A stretch of DNA of 64,000 bases from DAOUAT01 sp964551735 (lineage in GTDB: Bacteria; Chloroflexota; Anaerolineae; CG2-30-64-16), in NCBI GenBank assembly GCA_964551735.1, contig CAZKEF010000011.1, positions 98,205-162,204 of the forward strand, written 5' to 3'. Positions 47,477 to 55,432 of the stretch are shown piece after piece. Numbering within the stretch: position 1 is the first letter of the stretch; the number at the start of each line of letters is the position of its first letter. The notes under the pieces were generated by a model. That model saw nothing but the letters and a program-made list of their open reading frames with translations, ran no database searches and had not been told where the DNA came from. The translations under genes and the position numbers were made by a program.

Positions 47477-47505
47477 AGTATGCGGCCTGGCGCAGGGCTT
47501 TTCAA
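47477..47505 (-). promoter_or_regulatory. Promoter of the small membrane protein / NYN operon
   Basis: On the minus strand TTGAAA (47505-47500), 17 bp, CATACT (47482-47477); transcription would start near 47470, about 100 bases before ATG 47369. Confidence 0.5.
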
Positions 47506-47586
47506 TCCGCGCAGGGTCATATGTCTGTGACCCGCGGGGGACGCTATCAACCTCCCGGGAACAGAGTGTGACGGGATCGCGACAAT

Positions 47587-47614
47587 AAAAAAGACAAGCG
47601 CAAAACGCCTGTCT
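47587..47614 (-). terminator. Intrinsic terminator of the radical SAM gene
   Basis: On the minus strand AGACAGGCG pairs with CGCTTGTCT (one mismatch), followed by TTTTTT (47592-47587). Confidence 0.7.
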
Positions 47615-47667
47615 CAATGCCGCACATCACGCGAACGCGGTGGATCACAGTCCACCGCTGGCTCCCA

Positions 47668-48885
47668 TTATGTAATGTTCAACAGCCCCAACTCCCACAG
47701 ATCGCCCAAGAGCTCCAGCCCACCCTGGCCGAACCGCTCGGCCAACGCGGCGAACGTGGACTCACCATCACAGGCAGCCAGTAACGGCCGCGCCGCAGCA
47801 GACACCGGCAGGAGCTGGCCCTCCCCCAGCACAACATATCCGAACGCCTCCGGCCGCACCGTCCCGCGCAGCACCGGCCGCGCCGCCGCGGGCAGCGTGC
47901 GCGCTTCCCTACTAGGGGCAAACGATGACAGTGCCCTCCGACGCAACGGATCGCGTCGATCAGGCCTCAGTTCCTGCACCGCGCGACAGCCACCGTGACA
48001 CGCGCTGTACGCGGCGCACCCCTCGCACTCGCTCGGCATCAGATCGCGCCACGCGGCCATCGCGGGGCTGTGCCACAGATCGGCCAGCGAATGCTCGTAC
48101 AGCGATCCGATCAGCGACGGCGAGTGTACGCACGGATGCAGCCGGCCCCACGGATCGACGGCGACATAGGCCACGCCCGCCAGACACCCCTCCGACCCAT
48201 TGGCCATGAAACACTGCGGCAGTCCAATGCCGTATTTGACCGCCGCGCCCGCTGCAATCAAACGTTCGATCTCATCGCAGGCCGCGCGCTGCTGTGCATC
48301 GTCCGGCTCGATCTCAGGTGCTGGCTCCCCCAGATAACGATTGAATGCTGCGTGCTGCACGCCGAACTCCCGGCCCAGTTCCACGACGGCCGCCAGATCG
48401 CGCCAGTTCTGCCGGGTGATCACCGTGCTCAGCGCGACCCGCACACCCGCAGACAGCGCCAGCCGGACGTTAGCGATTGTCTCAACGAAGGAACCCGGCA
48501 CACCGCTGAATGCCTCATGCTGTTGCGCATTCGCCCCATGCAGCGATACCAGCAGGCCCGACAGCCGTGGCATTTGCGCCAACATCGAAACCAGCGCGCG
48601 AGGGTCGTGCCAGCGGCCGTTGGTGAACACCGTAACCCATGCGTCGTACGATGTTGCGGCTTGCAAGATGCGAAGAAAGCCGGGATGCAGCGTCGGCTCA
48701 CCGCCGGTCAGCCGGATTTGCACCGCGGCCGGGCCGAGCTGCGCCAGCCACCGGATCCACGTCTCGGTATCGGTGGCCGCGGGGGCGCGCCGACTGCTGT
48801 ACAGGTTGCTGCACCCCGGACAGCGGTTTTCGCAGGCGGGTGTAAGCTCCAGCGCATAAAAGGCTGGGACGGACAGGACGTGCAT
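47668..48885 (-). CDS. Radical SAM/SPASM peptide-modifying enzyme with C-terminal PqqD-like domain
   Basis: The N-terminus YALELTPACENRCPGCSNLY holds the CxxxCxxC iron-sulfur motif (Cys18, 22, 25), and GGEPTLHPGF follows. A SPASM domain (about 260-330) is Cys-rich (PQCFMANGSEGCLAG, ECEGCAAYSACHGGC). The C-terminus (about 335-405) reads EAFGYVVLGEGQLLPVSAAA, then LLAACDGESTFAALAERFG. This is the outline of PqqD, the RiPP recognition element. ATG 48885 is the family-consistent start. A 61-codon gene for a Cys-tailed peptide lies 32 bases upstream, making this a candidate RiPP maturase. Confidence 0.85.
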   Translation of the reverse strand: MHVLSVPAFYALELTPACENRCPGCSNLYSSRRAPAATDTETWIRWLAQLGPAAVQIRLTGGEPTLHPGFLRILQAATSYDAWVTVFTNGRWHDPRALVSMLAQMPRLSGLLVSLHGANAQQHEAFSGVPGSFVETIANVRLALSAGVRVALSTVITRQNWRDLAAVVELGREFGVQHAAFNRYLGEPAPEIEPDDAQQRAACDEIERLIAAGAAVKYGIGLPQCFMANGSEGCLAGVAYVAVDPWGRLHPCVHSPSLIGSLYEHSLADLWHSPAMAAWRDLMPSECEGCAAYSACHGGCRAVQELRPDRRDPLRRRALSSFAPSREARTLPAAARPVLRGTVRPEAFGYVVLGEGQLLPVSAAARPLLAACDGESTFAALAERFGQGGLELLGDLWELGLLNIT

Positions 48886-48917
48886 GGATCTTTTCTGATA
48901 GATGCGTGAACGCAAGA

Positions 48918-49103
48918 TCACTTGCAGGCGCAGTTGCACTGCACGAAGAACGTGCCGCTGATAGCGGGATCGGCCGGGTGCGCGACAGCGGTTTCTAGCA
49001 GTCGCGTATAGACCGGCGCCTCGACAGGCGCAGGGGCAAGGACGGGGAAGAATTGCAGCCGCAGCTCGGCTGCCTGGTATGCCGGATCGAGATGTTGGTC
49101 CAT
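48918..49103 (-). CDS. Candidate RiPP precursor peptide (61 aa, C-terminal CNCACK)
   Basis: A short open frame starts at ATG 49103 with an ideal ribosome site (AGGAGGTG) and ends FFVQCNCACK just before the radical SAM gene. The first 50 residues (QAAELRLQFFPVLAPAPVEA...) could serve as leader, and the three-Cys tail as core. A consensus promoter and five TCACA repeats lie upstream. Its good translation signals, position and Cys-rich end make it a real gene; that it is a modified peptide is inference. Confidence 0.7.
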   Translation of the reverse strand: MDQHLDPAYQAAELRLQFFPVLAPAPVEAPVYTRLLETAVAHPADPAISGTFFVQCNCACK

Positions 49104-49127
49104 CAGACACCTCCTGGCAAGCGCTAC

Positions 49128-49203
49128 AGTGTGACGCTAGTGTGAAAGTGTGATTAACTGTGACGCCTTGTGACATCCTACACCCGAACGCAACTCTTGT
49201 CAA
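49128..49203 (-). promoter_or_regulatory. Promoter with five TCACA direct repeats (operator) of the peptide/radical SAM operon
   Basis: On the minus strand TTGACA (49203-49198), 17 bp, TAGGAT (49180-49175), with start near 49168. From 49174 down to 49129 lie five copies of TCACA (preceded by G, G, A, T, G) spaced 10, 10, 8 and 11 bases, one per helical turn. They cover +1 to about +40, a position typical for repression. The same TGTCACA word occurs as exact 11-bp direct repeats upstream of the gene at 53571. Confidence 0.65.
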
Positions 49204-49241
49204 GATAGAACATTTGTCTCAGCAAAGCTTATTAAATACAA

Positions 49242-49268
49242 CAGGGGCAGCAACTTATGCTGCCCCTG
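49242..49268 (-). terminator. Terminator of the STAND NTPase operon
   Basis: CAGGGGCAGC (49242-49251) and GCTGCCCCTG (49259-49268) form a perfect 10-bp stem with a 7-base loop. On the minus strand TTGTATTTAA follows. Confidence 0.7.
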
Positions 49269-49289
49269 CGTGTCATTCACCCGACCGGC

Positions 49290-52200
49290 TCACACGCCGA
49301 GCAGGATGCTGAGGGCCGTGACGAAGGACTCCATGGCCTCCTGAATCTCCGACGAGGCAGCTTCACCGGACATGGCGCGCAGCCGCGCGACCAGCTCCCG
49401 CTTGCGGGGCGCCGACAGAGTCCGCAGATCGTCGTACAGCAACTCCACCATGGTCTCCTTCTCCTTGGCAGTGGGCGAGAAGCGCTGGAAGCAGACGAAC
49501 GCGCGGCCGTAGTGCTGTAAGGCCTCCTCTTCGCGCGCCTCAACCAGAGCCAACTGCCCCTGCAGGCGCTCGAACTTACCCAGCGGACGCAAGTACTCCG
49601 TGGAGATGCGCCCCAGGTCCAGATCGCCGTCCAACGCGGGCTGGCCGTGCAGCGCCGTCCACTCGGCCACGAATTGCGCCAGGACCATCCGGGCCGCCTC
49701 CGCGTTGCCCCAGACCGCGAGCATCTCGGCATAGTCCACCAGCATACCGGCCCGCTCCAGCTTATTCAGCTCCTCCAACATCAGCGCGTGCCTGAACGTC
49801 TCATCGCTGCGCAGATAGAAGCGGCTACCAGCCTTGGAATTCTCCAGGTCGGTGACGACGCGGCCCAGTTCCCGATACACTTTGCCGAGCTTGGAGAAGA
49901 GCGAAGGCGTGTCGCTGCGAAGCCCGGCCCGTTCCGCCAGTTCGATGGCGGTCTCCAGATTGTTGCGCGCCTCCTCCAGGAGTTGCCGCTCTTGATCCCG
50001 TTTGCGCCCCTTCTGGATCTCATACTTGGCCCGCTTGCGCTTCGCCTGGGCCATGGCCAGCAACGCCAGCACGCGGCCGTGCGCGTCCTCCAGCTCGTTG
50101 AAGATCGCTTCCGCCTCTTCGGCATGGCCCTGCGCCTCCCGCCAGTTGCCATCGATGTTCTCGATCGTGGCCAGCGTGGAAAGGGTCAGCCCTGTGCTGT
50201 AGCGCTGCTGATGTTCTTCGTTCAGCTTCAGCGCCTCGCGGGCTAGCGGCCGCGCGAGGATCATGGCGCCTTGCGACGCGTAGAGCCAGGATTGATTGTT
50301 GAGCAGCATCGCGAGCTCGTCCCAGCGCGACTCTCGCTCCCGGAAAGCGGCCTGGGCTTCCGAATTATAACCGCTGGCCCGATCCAGGTGGCCGCCTTGG
50401 ACGAGACTGTAGCCGATCGAGGTCGCCAACCGGGCACGAGCCAGCCCGGCCGCCTCGCCTCGCGCGACGGCCTCGCGCACCTGCGCCAACGCCCGGTCAG
50501 CTTTCGCGACTGTATCCAGCTCGTGGCCATGGAGCACGGTCCGTGCCCGCGCCCAGAGCGCTACGGCGTTGCCCATGATGGCCGCGTCATCGGCCGCGAT
50601 GTGGAACTTCGCCGGGTCCGCCAGAATCTTCGAGGCGAAGTCGACCGCTCGATCGTACTGCGCCCACCAGTGGAAACGCTCCAGCCACAGCAGCGCGTTC
50701 TCGCGGATCACCTGTTCGTGCGCGATCCCTGCTTTTTTGAATTGCAGGCGCCGGTCGGAGGTGTTGTAGAAGCGCAGGAACTCGTCCAGGAGTTGCATGC
50801 CGAAGCCTACCTGGCGCTCGCGGCTCGCCTGATCGCTCAGGCTGCGATACTGCTGATAGCCAGCGCGCGGATCTTGGGCGAGCAGATAATAGAGCTGCTC
50901 CACTTGGAGCTTGTGCAGACGCTCGCGCCACGGGATGCGCGCCTCCGCAGTGCAGGGCTGGGCAAGCTGCGCCTGCAGCTTCGCAATGCGCGGAGTGTAG
51001 TAGGCCGAGGCCAGGTCGCGCGCGACACGGCGCTCGTTCATGCGCAAGTTCTGCATCACCTCGGGGGTCGTCAGCAGAGTGTACATCTCGTCGTGCAGGA
51101 ACAGGCGGGGCAACTGAGGCTCCGCCAGCGCGCCCGGCGTTTCGGCGCAGGGCTGCAGCCGCGCGAGCGGCGCGTGCTCCTTCACGAATGACAGCGGCTG
51201 CAGCCATTTGAGCAAATCATCAGCCTCGTCGGGCCGGAACCCCGTGGTGTCGGCCAGGATGTCGCGGTCCACGCCCTTTGGCATCAACGCGATGAGCTTA
51301 AGATACTGCCCCCACTCGTGCGTGCTGTTCGAAATGCTCTCCAGCACGGTCGCCTGGAAGGTTTGGCGCGCGACTTTCAACCCAGTGTCATCCTCCGCCG
51401 CGTCGACCAGTCCCTGGCTATCGTCCAGCAGGTCGCGGATGTGCTGCGGATTTTCCGCCAGCGAGCGCAGCAGATCCACCAACAGGTGCAGAAAGATCGG
51501 CCGACCACCGGTCAGCTTGTGCGCCACCGCCCAATACTTTTCGGGCAGCACCACATCTCCGTCAGGCAGCTCGTGAATGAATGCCGCGGCCTCCTCCCGC
51601 GTCAGCGGCTGAAGCTCGACGATCTCCAGCTCGTCACCGAACGCGCTCGTCAGGTCGTTCTCGAGCCGCATCTGCGGATCGGTCTGCTCGCCCGGCGCAG
51701 CCTCCTTGCGCCGACCCGCGAAGACCACCAGGACGTTGCGGAGCTGCGGCAGCACCTGCAGCAGCCACGGCTTGAGCCGCGTGTCCACCGTGTCGAGCCC
51801 GGCTTGCTCCTCCACCAACGAGCTTTCATACTGCAGCAACTCTACCGTGTCGAAGGTCAAGACGATCTTATGCACCGCGTCGGCCATCAGATTGAACTCA
51901 GCGACGAACAACTTGCTGAGCTCTGCGCGTCTCGTCTCCAGCAACCGCGAGTCAGCCCCCAGCTCGCGCAGCTCCCGGTAGCGCTGGCGCTTAGTGCGGT
52001 ATTCGTGGAACCAATGGCGCTCGGCATCCACGCCCTCCACGATCGCACGCTCGACGTCGCTGTTGCTGTGCGTGTCGGTGTGGTAGAGGTCGATGATCCC
52101 GCTGGCGTGATAGCCTGGCTCCTCGCCCTGCATACGGAGGAGTAGCTCCTCCAGCAGCCGGGTCTTGCCCAGCCCGCCGTGTGCCCAATAGTAGAGGAAG

Positions 52201-52397
52201 TGCCGGGCTTTGCGAGCCCGCAGGTAGCCGAGCAGCTTCTCGATCTCCGCGCTGCGCCCCACCATTTTGATCTTATTGGTCATGTCGGGGCCTACCGTCT
52301 GCCTCGGCTTATCACTGCTCGAAGCGGAGCCGCTTCGAGCAGTTCCCTCGGAACCGATCACCTGCTTTGACTTATCCGCGCTGCTCTGTCGAGCCAT
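49290..52397 (-). CDS. STAND-type NTPase with C-terminal TPR-like helical repeats
   Basis: This protein of about 1035 residues has a short Ser/Lys-rich N-terminal linker, then VGRSAEIEKLLGYLRARKA and Walker A AHGGLGKTRLL (Lys78). The NTPase core follows (QVLPQLRNVLVVFAGRRKEA), then a long helical array (from about 420) rich in TPR-like pairs such as LMLEELNKLERAGMLVDYAE. This is the usual STAND layout, in which the helical array senses a ligand. The frame extends to 52739, but GGGAGG before ATG 52397 sets the start. It overlaps the preceding NTPase gene by 26 bases. Target and effector are unknown. Confidence 0.85.
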   Translation of the reverse strand: MARQSSADKSKQVIGSEGTARSGSASSSDKPRQTVGPDMTNKIKMVGRSAEIEKLLGYLRARKARHFLYYWAHGGLGKTRLLEELLLRMQGEEPGYHASGIIDLYHTDTHSNSDVERAIVEGVDAERHWFHEYRTKRQRYRELRELGADSRLLETRRAELSKLFVAEFNLMADAVHKIVLTFDTVELLQYESSLVEEQAGLDTVDTRLKPWLLQVLPQLRNVLVVFAGRRKEAAPGEQTDPQMRLENDLTSAFGDELEIVELQPLTREEAAAFIHELPDGDVVLPEKYWAVAHKLTGGRPIFLHLLVDLLRSLAENPQHIRDLLDDSQGLVDAAEDDTGLKVARQTFQATVLESISNSTHEWGQYLKLIALMPKGVDRDILADTTGFRPDEADDLLKWLQPLSFVKEHAPLARLQPCAETPGALAEPQLPRLFLHDEMYTLLTTPEVMQNLRMNERRVARDLASAYYTPRIAKLQAQLAQPCTAEARIPWRERLHKLQVEQLYYLLAQDPRAGYQQYRSLSDQASRERQVGFGMQLLDEFLRFYNTSDRRLQFKKAGIAHEQVIRENALLWLERFHWWAQYDRAVDFASKILADPAKFHIAADDAAIMGNAVALWARARTVLHGHELDTVAKADRALAQVREAVARGEAAGLARARLATSIGYSLVQGGHLDRASGYNSEAQAAFRERESRWDELAMLLNNQSWLYASQGAMILARPLAREALKLNEEHQQRYSTGLTLSTLATIENIDGNWREAQGHAEEAEAIFNELEDAHGRVLALLAMAQAKRKRAKYEIQKGRKRDQERQLLEEARNNLETAIELAERAGLRSDTPSLFSKLGKVYRELGRVVTDLENSKAGSRFYLRSDETFRHALMLEELNKLERAGMLVDYAEMLAVWGNAEAARMVLAQFVAEWTALHGQPALDGDLDLGRISTEYLRPLGKFERLQGQLALVEAREEEALQHYGRAFVCFQRFSPTAKEKETMVELLYDDLRTLSAPRKRELVARLRAMSGEAASSEIQEAMESFVTALSILLGV
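52315..52342. repeat. Perfect 12-bp palindrome inside the STAND coding region
   Basis: CTGCTCGAAGCG (52315-52326) and CGCTTCGAGCAG (52331-52342) surround GAGC. The element encodes the Gly/Ser/Ala-rich linker at residues about 19-28 and looks like an in-frame insertion of a mobile palindrome. Confidence 0.55.
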
Positions 52398-53571
52398 GCT
52401 GAACCTCCCTGTCCAGGCGCTGTTGATAGGACCCGGCGGCGTGCCGGTACGGCTCGCCGGCCTGCGGGTCATCCTTGAAATACTCTTCAGCGATCCAGTT
52501 GAAGGCCGCGGCGGCCGCCTCAAGGGCCTGCACGTAGTCCGCGTGCCGCGCCGCCTGCATGTAGCTGGCAACGATGCGCTTGACGGCTCCAACCAGTGTG
52601 TACCCCGCGCCCTCCCACCTGACCACCGCATAAGGTGCACGCAACTGCGCCATCGCCTTGACGAAACTGTACTGCCAATCGATCTCGCGCTGTCGATCAC
52701 CGGACATCTCGCCGGCAAAACGATAGAGCACGGTGGCATCGAACCAGTCGAGGACGCTCGCCTGCTCCATCAGCTTTCGCCAGCCAACCATATCTCCCGT
52801 AAACGGGAAAATACGCTCGTTGATGAAAGGACCAACGACCTCTTCGGCCACGCGACGGCGAAGCGTGCCCATCGGCGTCTGGTTCGCCGGATCGGCAAGA
52901 TACCCCGCGACAGCCAGCGAGAGCCGCGGGTGACCGTGAGAGAACGACAGCGTCACATCCGTGAGTTCGTCTAGCCTCGGCGCGGCCGCGGCCGCCAACA
53001 CCTCGCGCACCAGCTCCCTGGCCTCATGTTCCACCGGCAGCGGCTCCAGCGCCCAAACCTTCAGATATCGGCGCACCTCCACGAGGCGGATCGGCGCGGG
53101 CAGCCGGCCAGCCAGCACGATCAGGAGCTTGCCATCGCTGACCAGTGGGCTTAACACGTGCCGCTCGAACCACTGCCAGAAGTCCGGGTCATCCTGCACC
53201 GCCTCAGTCGTATCCACCAGCAGAGTGGCCGGGCCGTCCCCGATGGCCGCACCGAGCTGGTCAATGACCTGCGCAGCCGCGTCAGAGTCGGCCCACCCCT
53301 CGTACGAGAGGGCCGCCTGTCCGGCCAACTCCCGGAGGAGCACGAGCGGCCGGTTCTCACGCTGACGCGAGAGCGCCGCCAGATCCACATGGAGCACGAG
53401 CGCCTGCGCCCGCTTCCTATGCGCCGCGGCCTCCGCCAGCAGACGGCTCTTACCGATGCCGGCCTCGCCGTAAAAAACCAGTGTACGCACGTCCTTGGTT
53501 GGGCCCGCGTCGATCGCTTCCAGTTCCGCGACGCGGTCCTGGAAGGTCGGGGTAGCGGGAAGTACGGTCAT
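52372..53571 (-). CDS. P-loop NTPase (STAND/AAA-like), partner of the TPR STAND protein
   Basis: This 399-residue protein has Walker A VFYGEAGIGKSRLLAEAA (Lys41), Walker B ATLLVDTTEA, and a winged-helix-like lid region (TLSFSHGHPRLSLAVAGYLAD). It is missing a C-terminal repeat array, and its stop lies 26 bases inside the next STAND gene, so the two are translationally coupled. The ribosome site is GGAGG. The leader (53572-53770) contains a terminator-like hairpin. No effector domain is recognised. Confidence 0.82.
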   Translation of the reverse strand: MTVLPATPTFQDRVAELEAIDAGPTKDVRTLVFYGEAGIGKSRLLAEAAAHRKRAQALVLHVDLAALSRQRENRPLVLLRELAGQAALSYEGWADSDAAAQVIDQLGAAIGDGPATLLVDTTEAVQDDPDFWQWFERHVLSPLVSDGKLLIVLAGRLPAPIRLVEVRRYLKVWALEPLPVEHEARELVREVLAAAAAPRLDELTDVTLSFSHGHPRLSLAVAGYLADPANQTPMGTLRRRVAEEVVGPFINERIFPFTGDMVGWRKLMEQASVLDWFDATVLYRFAGEMSGDRQREIDWQYSFVKAMAQLRAPYAVVRWEGAGYTLVGAVKRIVASYMQAARHADYVQALEAAAAAFNWIAEEYFKDDPQAGEPYRHAAGSYQQRLDREVQHGSTEQRG

Positions 53572-53589
53572 GATGCCTCCAAAATAAAG

Positions 53590-53611
53590 ACCGGGCTACT
53601 GAGAGCCCGGT
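53590..53611 (-). promoter_or_regulatory. Terminator-like leader hairpin just before the NTPase ribosome site (possible attenuator)
   Basis: ACCGGGCT (53590-53597) and AGCCCGGT (53604-53611) form an 8-bp GC-rich stem. On the minus strand it is followed by CTTTATTTT and then the GGAGG ribosome site. It could limit read-through or control translation. Confidence 0.45.
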
Positions 53612-53774
53612 GTGTGACGAATGAATGCGTTAGCACGGTCCGCGCAAGGCCACCACACCATTGCGTGCTTCGGCCGAGATTCGCCGGCCTGACTGAAAGG
53701 CGCTCGCATCCGCGACCTGCCTGTGGCTGTCATGCATGAAACGCGCTCCGTCACGTCAAAGAATCAATGCAGAT

Positions 53775-53861
53775 AGTATCGCACGCCAGCACCTCAGTAA
53801 ACAATCCCTTGAGTGTGACATGAGTGTGACATTTGAGGCCCAAAATGTAGGCGGTGTGACA
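53775..53861 (-). promoter_or_regulatory. Promoter with 11-bp direct repeats TGTCACACTCA upstream of the NTPase operon
   Basis: On the minus strand two identical 11-mers lie head to tail: ATGTCACACTC at 53832-53822 and again at 53821-53811. A third TGTCACA (53861-53855) is further upstream. They are followed by TTGTTT (53804-53799), 18 bp, GATACT (53780-53775). The 11-bp spacing and TGTCA core resemble Pho boxes and other OmpR/SARP-type sites. The gene upstream encodes an OmpR/PhoB-type winged helix. Confidence 0.6.
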
Positions 53862-53866
53862 GCCGT

Positions 53867-55372
53867 TCAGGCGGGGTCGAGCCAATAGCCGCGGCCGCGC
53901 GCGTTGCGCACGAAGCGCCAGGCGCCGGGTGCAGCCTCGGGCTCCAGGCGATCCCGGATCCGGGCAATCAGTTTGCGGACGTTCTGCTCGTCCTTGGTGT
54001 AGATGGCGTCATCCTGCGCCGGGTCCGGCCCGCGCCAGACCGCGGTGATCAGGTCCTCCTGCGACACGATTGCGGGCGCGGCCCGATAGAGCGCCTTGAG
54101 CAGGCGAAATTCCAGGTCGCTCAGCGGGAACGCCACCTGGCGGCCGTCGATCCAGACGTGGTCGGCCTCGTCCAGGTAGAGGCCCTGGGCCGGCGGTTGA
54201 CCCGTGCGCGCGGCTTCGGCGTGCCGCGCGGCCACAAGCGGCCGGCTGCGGTCGGCCTCCTGCTGCTGCCCGAAATCGATCAGCGCGGCGCTGATGTCGC
54301 GCGGTTCGAGGAACGTCTCCTCCGTCCGCATCACGTGGGCGCGCAGCATCGCCTCGCAAAGGCGCAGGAGGGTGCGGGGCGAGCTGCCGCACTCACGCCA
54401 GAGCCGCGGGGCGATCGATGCGGCGGCCGGCGTACAGAGTTGCGACATGTGCCCCACATAGTCGTTGCTGTAGTGACGCAGGCGCATCTCCAGCAGGTGC
54501 ACCAGCGACGCCTCATCCCAGGTGATCGACTCGATGACCAGCCGGTCGCGGCGCACCTCGGCCGCGGCCAGGAGCTGCTCGCCGATATCGCGGGGCAGGA
54601 AGAACTTGAACGCGACGTGGGGGATGCCGAGCAGCGCGCCCTCAACCGCCAACGGCCTGAGCAGCGGCAGCGCGCCCGCCGCGCCCGCCGCGGTCTCGTC
54701 CGCCCGATCCACCAGAATATAGAGTGACTCATAGCGGCGCCGCTCGTTGGCGCCCAGTTGTGTCACCAGGCCGGCGAAGGCATCCAGCAGCTCGACGGGC
54801 GTGAACTGCTCCCACGACAGCCCGATCGCATCCGCGGGCGCCAGCCGGCCGAGCTTCGCGGCCGTTAGGGGGTCCGCGTATGCTGCCGCGAGACCCAGCA
54901 GCAGACCGCGCGGCTCGCCGATCAACAGGGAGAAGAAGGCCGGGGGCACCTCTTCGGCTAACACGCGCAGCCCCGCGCGTACGATGGCGCCGACGTGATC
55001 ACGTAAACTGACCCGGGCCGGATCGCCACCGGCCCGATCGAGCACGGCCGTGAAATCGGTGTAACGGATGGGCAGTGCGCGACGGCGGATGCGGCCAGCA
55101 ATGCACTCGTAGGCGATCATCTCGCGCGTGGCGGTCTTGCCCGCGCCCCGGCCCGCCAGCAGGAACCCGCTCTGCGGCCGCGCCGGATCGCCCACCAGCT
55201 GCACCGCATAGGGCCGATCCACGAAGAGGGACGGCAGCACCGTCCGCTCCCGGTCCGCCTCCCACACAGCGAAGGGATGCTCGACGAACTGGAACTTATC
55301 CAGCCACTTCCGGAGGAAACGGCTGTACTCGTGTTCAGGCAGCGCGCGGCGGCCAGGTTCAAGATCCTGCAT
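53867..55372 (-). CDS. P-loop ATPase fused to OmpR/PhoB-type winged-helix DNA-binding domain
   Basis: Residues about 20-370 form a P-loop ATPase with LLAGRGAGKTATREMIAYEC (Lys79), YESLYILVDRADE as Walker B-like, and a C-terminal WRECGSSPRTLLRLCEAML. Residues about 400-500 form a Trans_reg_C winged helix (FPLSDLEFRLLKALYRAAP, then VRKLIARIRDRLEP and ARGRGYWLDP). There is no receiver domain, so the ATPase replaces phospho-relay input. The ATPase is paralogous to the C-terminal third of the next protein. It is expected to be an NTP-switched transcription regulator, perhaps acting on the TGTCACA repeats on both sides of its gene. Confidence 0.82.
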   Translation of the reverse strand: MQDLEPGRRALPEHEYSRFLRKWLDKFQFVEHPFAVWEADRERTVLPSLFVDRPYAVQLVGDPARPQSGFLLAGRGAGKTATREMIAYECIAGRIRRRALPIRYTDFTAVLDRAGGDPARVSLRDHVGAIVRAGLRVLAEEVPPAFFSLLIGEPRGLLLGLAAAYADPLTAAKLGRLAPADAIGLSWEQFTPVELLDAFAGLVTQLGANERRRYESLYILVDRADETAAGAAGALPLLRPLAVEGALLGIPHVAFKFFLPRDIGEQLLAAAEVRRDRLVIESITWDEASLVHLLEMRLRHYSNDYVGHMSQLCTPAAASIAPRLWRECGSSPRTLLRLCEAMLRAHVMRTEETFLEPRDISAALIDFGQQQEADRSRPLVAARHAEAARTGQPPAQGLYLDEADHVWIDGRQVAFPLSDLEFRLLKALYRAAPAIVSQEDLITAVWRGPDPAQDDAIYTKDEQNVRKLIARIRDRLEPEAAPGAWRFVRNARGRGYWLDPA

Positions 55373-55391
55373 CGGCGCCCCTCCCGGGCCC

Positions 55392-55409
55392 AGTCACAGT
55401 CATGTCACA
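55392..55409. promoter_or_regulatory. TCACA direct repeat pair upstream of the ATPase-winged-helix gene
   Basis: AGTCACA (55392-55398) and TGTCACA (55403-55409) lie 11 bp apart, 20-37 bases upstream of ATG 55372. Relative to this gene the word is reversed compared with the site at 53811-53832, but it would suit autoregulation. Confidence 0.5.
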
Positions 55410-55432
55410 ATGATAACAGGTTTCCGCCGCGT

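Noticed and set aside
48886..49203. 106-residue N-terminal extension of the radical SAM protein
   Set aside because: It overlaps, in another frame, a better gene (peptide 48918-49103) with an ideal ribosome site, and the extension does not resemble any radical SAM N-terminus.
52398..52739. 114-residue N-terminal extension of the STAND protein
   Set aside because: It is an out-of-frame shadow of the preceding NTPase gene; GGGAGG before ATG 52397 marks the start.
55392..55409. Reading the TCACA pair as part of an inverted repeat
   Set aside because: The two words are in the same direction, 11 bp apart; no inverted partner was seen nearby.
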